Under the pieces are notes generated by a model that was not told where the DNA came from, made no database searches, and saw only the letters and a list, made by a program, of their open reading frames with translations. 33,779 nucleotides of DNA, taken from assembly GCA_946402065.1 (NCBI GenBank), contig CAMIVR010000049.1, positions 1-33,779 on the forward strand, in the 5' to 3' direction. The stretch comes from an uncultured Brevibacillus sp. Lineage in GTDB: Bacteria > Bacillota > Bacilli > Brevibacillales > Brevibacillaceae. The stretch's first letter is position 1. Every line of letters begins with the position of its first letter. The position numbers and the translations under genes were made by a program. Positions 30,909 to 33,779 of the stretch are shown piece by piece.

Positions 30909-32039
30909 ATGTTACAAGCGATGACTGCACAAGAAGTAGCTCAAATCGTCAAGAATAAACAGAAGCTGTTTATCCTCGACGTACGGAATCAGAACGATTT
31001 TCAGGACTGGAAAATTGAAGGAGAAAACATTCAATTGCTCAACATCCCGTATTTTGACCTGCTTGATGGCGTGGAAGCTGTGGTCGGGCAGTTGCCGACA
31101 GACAGGCAAGTCCTCGTCGTCTGTGCCAAGGAGGGTTCGTCCAAATTTATTGCCGAGCAGCTTGTTGGCGCAGGGCGAGATGAGGTTTTTTACCTGGGCG
31201 GCGGGATGAAAACGTGGAGTGAGCACCTGGAAAAGGTGCAGGTGTATGAGGATGAGAACGTCAAGGTCTATCAGTTTATCCGCATGGGAAAAGGCTGCCT
31301 CTCCTATATGCTGATATCTGGCAAGGAAGCACTCGTTGTCGATCCGTCGCGCTTTGCAGCAGTATATCAGCAGGCTGCAAAGGAAGCGGGGACGACCATT
31401 ACACACATCGTCGACTCCCACTTGCATGCCGATCATATCTCCGGAGGAAAGCGTCTGGCGGAAATGACAGGGGCAGCGTATTACTTGATGAAGAGCGAGG
31501 GTGCTGTCTTTGACTTCCAGCCGCTAGAGGCGCATGAGCGGATTGCCTTTGAGCAGGTTGAGCTGGAGGTGTTGGCCGTCAAAACACCAGGGCATACCCC
31601 AGGCAGTGTCTCGTTTTTGGTCAATGACAAGCTGTTGTTTTCAGGAGATACGATTTTTGTCGGCGGTTTGGGGCGGCCTGATCTTGGCGGCAAAGTCCGC
31701 GAATGGGCAAAGGATCTGTACGAAACGGTCTATGGTAAGCTTGCCAAGCTGGCCGATGATGTGATTGTACTGCCGGGACACTATGCGGCACTGGATGACG
31801 AGCTCAACCCGGCTGGCTACATTGGCGCCGAACTGGGGGAGATTCGCGACAACAATGAACTGATGAATGACAAGGAGATCGGGGAGTTTGTCGATCATGT
31901 AGCTGCTGCCCAATCAGAGACGCCACCCAATTTTGAAGAGATTGTTGCGATTAATCGTGGGTTGCAGCATTCAGATGAGGAACGTCAGCAAGAACTGGAA
32001 ATCGGCCCGAACCGTTGCGCGCTGCACCACACTGCGTAA
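30909..32039 (+). CDS. Rhodanese/metallo-beta-lactamase fusion, persulfide dioxygenase-like (376 aa)
   Basis: The N-terminal rhodanese domain (1-105) has the persulfide cysteine C72 in VVCAKEGSS. The C-terminal metallo-beta-lactamase domain (118-330) has SHLHADH (H171, H173, D175, H176), H229, D247 and H291, as in ETHE1-type persulfide dioxygenases. The likely role is oxidation and transfer of sulfane sulfur in sulfide detoxification, related to CstB but with the domain order rhodanese first. GGAGG precedes the ATG at 30909. The upstream operator suggests induction by persulfide. Confidence 0.92.
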   Translation: MLQAMTAQEVAQIVKNKQKLFILDVRNQNDFQDWKIEGENIQLLNIPYFDLLDGVEAVVGQLPTDRQVLVVCAKEGSSKFIAEQLVGAGRDEVFYLGGGMKTWSEHLEKVQVYEDENVKVYQFIRMGKGCLSYMLISGKEALVVDPSRFAAVYQQAAKEAGTTITHIVDSHLHADHISGGKRLAEMTGAAYYLMKSEGAVFDFQPLEAHERIAFEQVELEVLAVKTPGHTPGSVSFLVNDKLLFSGDTIFVGGLGRPDLGGKVREWAKDLYETVYGKLAKLADDVIVLPGHYAALDDELNPAGYIGAELGEIRDNNELMNDKEIGEFVDHVAAAQSETPPNFEEIVAINRGLQHSDEERQQELEIGPNRCALHHTA

Positions 32040-32127
32040 ACGCTGGCACTCGTGATATTGAATCGCCGATCGAAAAGGAATGTTGCTATTTACGAGAAGC
32101 ATTTTAATTTCAGAAGGAGGAAGACAA

Positions 32128-32610
32128 TTGGATAGCGATAAGAAAAAAACAACAATCGTATTATTCAGCGGTGATTACGATAAAGCCATGGCGGCTTTCA
32201 TTATTGCCAATGGTGCGGCGGCTTACGATCATGAAGTGACGATCTTCGCAACCTTTTGGGGGTTGAATGCCTTTCGCAAGGATGCTGCTGTCCCTGTGAA
32301 AAAAGGGTTTCTGGAAAAAATGTTCGGTTGGATGATGCCGCGCGGTGCGAATAAACTGGCCCTGTCCAAAATGAACTTCGCCGGAATGGGCCCGCAGCTG
32401 ATCAAGCACGTCATCAAGAAGCACAATGCATTGACACTGCCGCAACTGATCGAGCTGGCGCAGGAGCAGGGGATAAAATTGGTCGCCTGTACGATGACGA
32501 TGGATTTGCTGGGGCTGCAAAAGGAAGAGCTGCTGGATGGATTGGAGTATGCAGGGGTCGCCGCTTATTTGGGCGAGGCCTCAGATGCAAGGGTAAACCT
32601 GTTCATTTGA
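32128..32610 (+). CDS. DsrE/DsrF-like sulfur-relay family protein (160 aa)
   Basis: Matches the DsrE/F/DrsH-like group: KKTTIVLFSGDYDKAMAAFI at the start, a central FWGLNAFRK, and the sulfur-carrying cysteine C121 in LVACTMTMDLLG. Such proteins shuttle sulfane sulfur with rhodaneses and CoA-disulfide reductases. A TTG at 32128 is taken as the start because GAAGGAGG lies before it; this gives the usual family length. It is 88 bases after the rhodanese/MBL gene and probably shares its transcript. Confidence 0.92.
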   Translation: MDSDKKKTTIVLFSGDYDKAMAAFIIANGAAAYDHEVTIFATFWGLNAFRKDAAVPVKKGFLEKMFGWMMPRGANKLALSKMNFAGMGPQLIKHVIKKHNALTLPQLIELAQEQGIKLVACTMTMDLLGLQKEELLDGLEYAGVAAYLGEASDARVNLFI

Positions 32611-32892
32611 TCGCGATCAGTGTAACGCAGCCGACGACACGCCTGAGGTAGTCAAAGGATCACGGGCATATCTGCCAAAACATTGACTGCAAGTACGTGG
32701 CCAGCGCCAAACAAGGCGGCTATCGAAGAGCGGCAAAAAGCGATGGAAAGCATGGGGAATCAGGCGTGGCAGGGCAGACAGAACGGACAAGGCAATCCAC
32801 ACGCAGGGGACGGGAAACGGGACGGCAATCGCGGCGACCGGGTACACCCGAATCAGCAATTGCAGGCCGCCATTGAATGTAGCTTTTTACGC
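32611..32892. other. No assured gene; possible remnant on the minus strand
   Basis: A minus-strand frame reads LLIRVYPVAAIAVPFPVPCV, a membrane-like stretch, then low-quality sequence to about 32617. No ribosome binding site or clear family. It lies directly downstream of the frameshifted membrane protein and may belong to the same decayed locus. Confidence 0.3.
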
Positions 32893-33324
32893 TTATGAGC
32901 CAAACAGCTGGTCGACCTTGCTGTTCAATTCAGCCCAAAATCCCGCAATCGCTGGTGTCGGCTCGCCAAAGATGCTGTCTTTGCCGGGGCTGTAGATGAC
33001 ATCCTTGTTCTGGTCGAGGATGTCGATATACGCTTTGACGAATGTAGCCGATTTGCTCTCCGGATGGGCGCTCACCAATCGTGCGTACTCCATCTTTACT
33101 GCTGGCAGCAGCTTCCTTGTGCTTTCGTCGACGGCGTCATAGCGGTATTCGTGAATGTAGAGCTGCAGGGAGTCCGGTACAGGGCTTTCATGGCAGCTCT
33201 TCGCTTGCCGTCAGGGTATTTCGTCAATGTAAATCCCCTGGAATTGTCGGATGGCACTCGCTTGACGGTTCATATACCACAGGCCAACCAGCAGACTGAG
33301 CCCCGTCACGATCAGACCGGCGAT
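32893..33324 (-). pseudogene. Membrane-anchored protein, broken by frameshifts
   Basis: Consecutive minus-strand frames give a transmembrane helix (VTGLSLLVGLWYMNRQASAI, about 33320-33260), then YPDGKRRAAMKALYRTP in a second frame, then PDSLQLYIHEYRYDAVDEST and on to AELNSKVDQLFGS in a third. Joined, they make one protein of about 140 residues with an N-terminal anchor. The family is not recognised. Two frame changes mark it as non-functional, or the sequence here is poor. Confidence 0.6.
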
Positions 33325-33562
33325 TTCTCCAGTCGTCTGGCTAGCGCTTTTACGCGCGCGACCAGCTCTCTTACGTCAAACGGCTTGGTCATATAATCGT
33401 CAGCCCCCAGCTCGAGGATGTGGGGGCAAACGCTTCCGCTTTTTTCAGCGCGTCTTCCCCATTGACCGCCATTTCGACATTGAACCCCTCGCGCTTCAGT
33501 GCGTAGCTGATAGCGCTGGCGATCGCACGCTCATCTTCTGCCACGAGAACCTTGTACTCCAT
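33312..33562 (-). pseudogene. Response regulator receiver domain with the middle deleted
   Basis: The N-terminal [20 protein letters not shown] and the end of a receiver domain ([20 protein letters not shown]) are both present, but the part with the phosphoacceptor aspartate is missing at a junction near 33425, where the frame also changes. The reading stops soon after at 33312-33314, before any DNA-binding domain. It is OmpR/PhoB-like by sequence. It is a remnant of a two-component system. Confidence 0.78.
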
Positions 33563-33779
33563 CTTCGTTCCCCCAGTGATCATGTTATCGATAAGTCCAG
33601 AGACACGAGATACTTTTCATACGATAACCTAAAAACGTGCGTCTTGTGCACAGTGAACCGACGTTGTTGATGCTCCATAACATCTCCAGCGTAGCGCAGA
33701 ACACGGGATTTCGCAGCATTTATTAAAAAAAACTACGGCTGACCAATTAACTAACAAGGATTTCCAATGACCTTCGTCG
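33563..33779. other. No gene seen at the right end
   Basis: About 220 bases with stops in all frames. It would be the promoter side of the decayed response regulator. No clear promoter, repeat or RNA structure was found. Confidence 0.4.

Noticed and set aside
1..33779. CRISPR arrays, rRNA genes, intact transposases, phage genes
   Set aside because: No regularly spaced repeats, no rRNA sequence and no transposase, integrase or phage structural protein were found on either strand.

Overview
The window is from a spore-forming, Gram-positive bacterium of the Firmicutes, most likely Brevibacillus or a close Paenibacillaceae relative (inferred from gene content, protein similarity and strong AGGAGG-type ribosome binding sites). 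The first 9.3 kb is conserved chromosomal core. It runs: the end of a tRNA cluster (Pro, Gly), a zinc-ribbon membrane protein, arginase (rocF), a short Spo0E-like phosphatase, then the block sigW-rsiW-cdaA-cdaR-glmM-glmS. That order matches Bacillus subtilis and links the envelope-stress sigma factor, cyclic-di-AMP synthesis and amino-sugar synthesis. A glmS self-cleaving ribozyme precedes glmS, and sigW has a textbook autoregulatory promoter.

From about 9.4 kb the content becomes accessory. A hairpin-rich intergenic stretch is followed by a divergent SDR/XRE-regulator pair, a two-gene ABC-2 exporter, and an AT-rich islet with a LexA-like palindrome, a decayed squalene-cyclase-like gene and an intact Mrr-type nuclease. 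Next is a tight operon (15.9-21.0 kb) of a TetR regulator, an amidohydrolase-fold protein, an enoyl-CoA hydratase, an acyl-CoA synthetase broken by one extra A in a run of nine, and an M42 metallopeptidase. It faces a PaaK/CapK-like adenylating enzyme. This looks like an uncharacterised acyl-CoA catabolic pathway controlled by a TetR site made of repeated CGAT.

From 22.4 to 28 kb there are many small regulator/enzyme units: a complete transcription unit for a 49-residue hydrophobic peptide, a MarR/SnoaL-like pair, a methyltransferase and VOC pair, an isochorismatase-like hydrolase, and an SDR/HxlR pair with tandem palindromic operators. From 28 to 29.2 kb lies a Fur-type siderophore-binding lipoprotein gene whose promoter carries a 47-bp near-perfect palindrome, next to the C-terminal stub of a sigma-54 activator.

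From 29.7 to 30.7 kb there is a cluster of small zinc-ribbon and membrane peptides, several of them shorter than 60 residues. It is followed by a CsoR/CstR-type operator and a persulfide-metabolism pair (rhodanese/metallo-beta-lactamase protein plus DsrE-like protein). The last 1.1 kb is eroded: a response regulator with its middle deleted and a frameshifted membrane protein. At least three places (18.84 kb, 30.39 kb, 32.9-33.5 kb) show indel-type frame breaks. These are either real decay or, at the two homopolymer sites, possible sequencing errors or slippage sites.
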